A stretch of DNA of 38,937 nt from Myxococcus sp. RHSTA-1-4. Lineage in GTDB: Bacteria; Myxococcota; Myxococcia; Myxococcales; Myxococcaceae. Position 1 is the stretch's first letter. Each line of letters starts with the position of its first letter. The notes beneath the pieces are model-generated. The model had not been told where the DNA came from and did not search any database. It saw nothing but the letters and a program-made list of their open reading frames with translations. Below are positions 1 through 38,937 of the stretch, one piece after another. A program made the translations under genes and the position numbers. The DNA lies in NCBI RefSeq assembly GCF_020037125.1, contig NZ_JAIQDG010000060.1, positions 1-38,937 on the forward strand, written 5' to 3'.

Positions 1-23382
<23,382 letters not shown>

Positions 23383-23385
23383 CCT

Positions 23386-38937
<15,552 letters not shown>

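Overview
The window is wholly occupied by two very large, co-directional non-ribosomal peptide synthetase (NRPS) genes on the + strand. Both run off the window: the first enters at base 1 and stops at 23382, and the second starts at 23386 and is still open at base 38937. The DNA is very GC-rich with strong G/C bias at third codon positions. Together with the style of the megasynthase (long C-A-T strings, SFAQQRLWF-type condensation domains, GEIESALAQHP-type adenylation tails), this suggests a myxobacterium such as a Myxococcus/Corallococcus/Pyxidicoccus relative. That is an inference; there is no taxonomic marker gene in the window.

Layout (C = condensation, LCL or DCL by the chirality accepted; A = adenylation; T = carrier; E = epimerization). 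Gene 1: end of a T domain | M1 LCL-A-T-E | M2 DCL-A-T-E | M3 DCL-A-T-E | M4 DCL-A-T | M5 LCL-A-T | M6 LCL-A-T, short helical tail, stop. Gene 2: short helical head | M7 LCL-A-T | M8 LCL-A-T-E | M9 DCL-A-T | M10 LCL-A-T | M11 LCL (cut by the window edge). Every module after an E domain begins with a DCL domain and every other module with an LCL domain. T domains feeding an E carry GGDSI and the others GGHSL. The assembly line is therefore internally consistent and reads gene 1 then gene 2.

Ten-residue specificity codes, aligned by eye to GrsA PheA, give the order: D-Asn, D-X1, D-Ser, Asn, Phe-like, X2, Ser, D-Phe-like, X3, X1, next. X1 = DALHLGCTFK, X2 = DVMVLGQVCK and X3 = DIWEVTADDK; I cannot assign these three. 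No initiation module, thioesterase, tailoring domain, transporter or regulator is in view, so the start, end, cyclization and identity of the peptide are unknown.

The most interesting signal is evolutionary. Modules 2 and 10, in different genes, share a near-identical A-domain core, and modules 1 and 4 share another. Both copied blocks run from the C-A linker to the A8 motif (G-F/Y-R), while the flanking C, A-tail and T parts differ. A third block (E domain plus the start of the next C) is duplicated between modules 1/2 and 2/3. This looks like natural exchange of A-domain cores at fixed breakpoints. Several catalytic-motif deviations (E1, C2, A5, C11) are also recorded.
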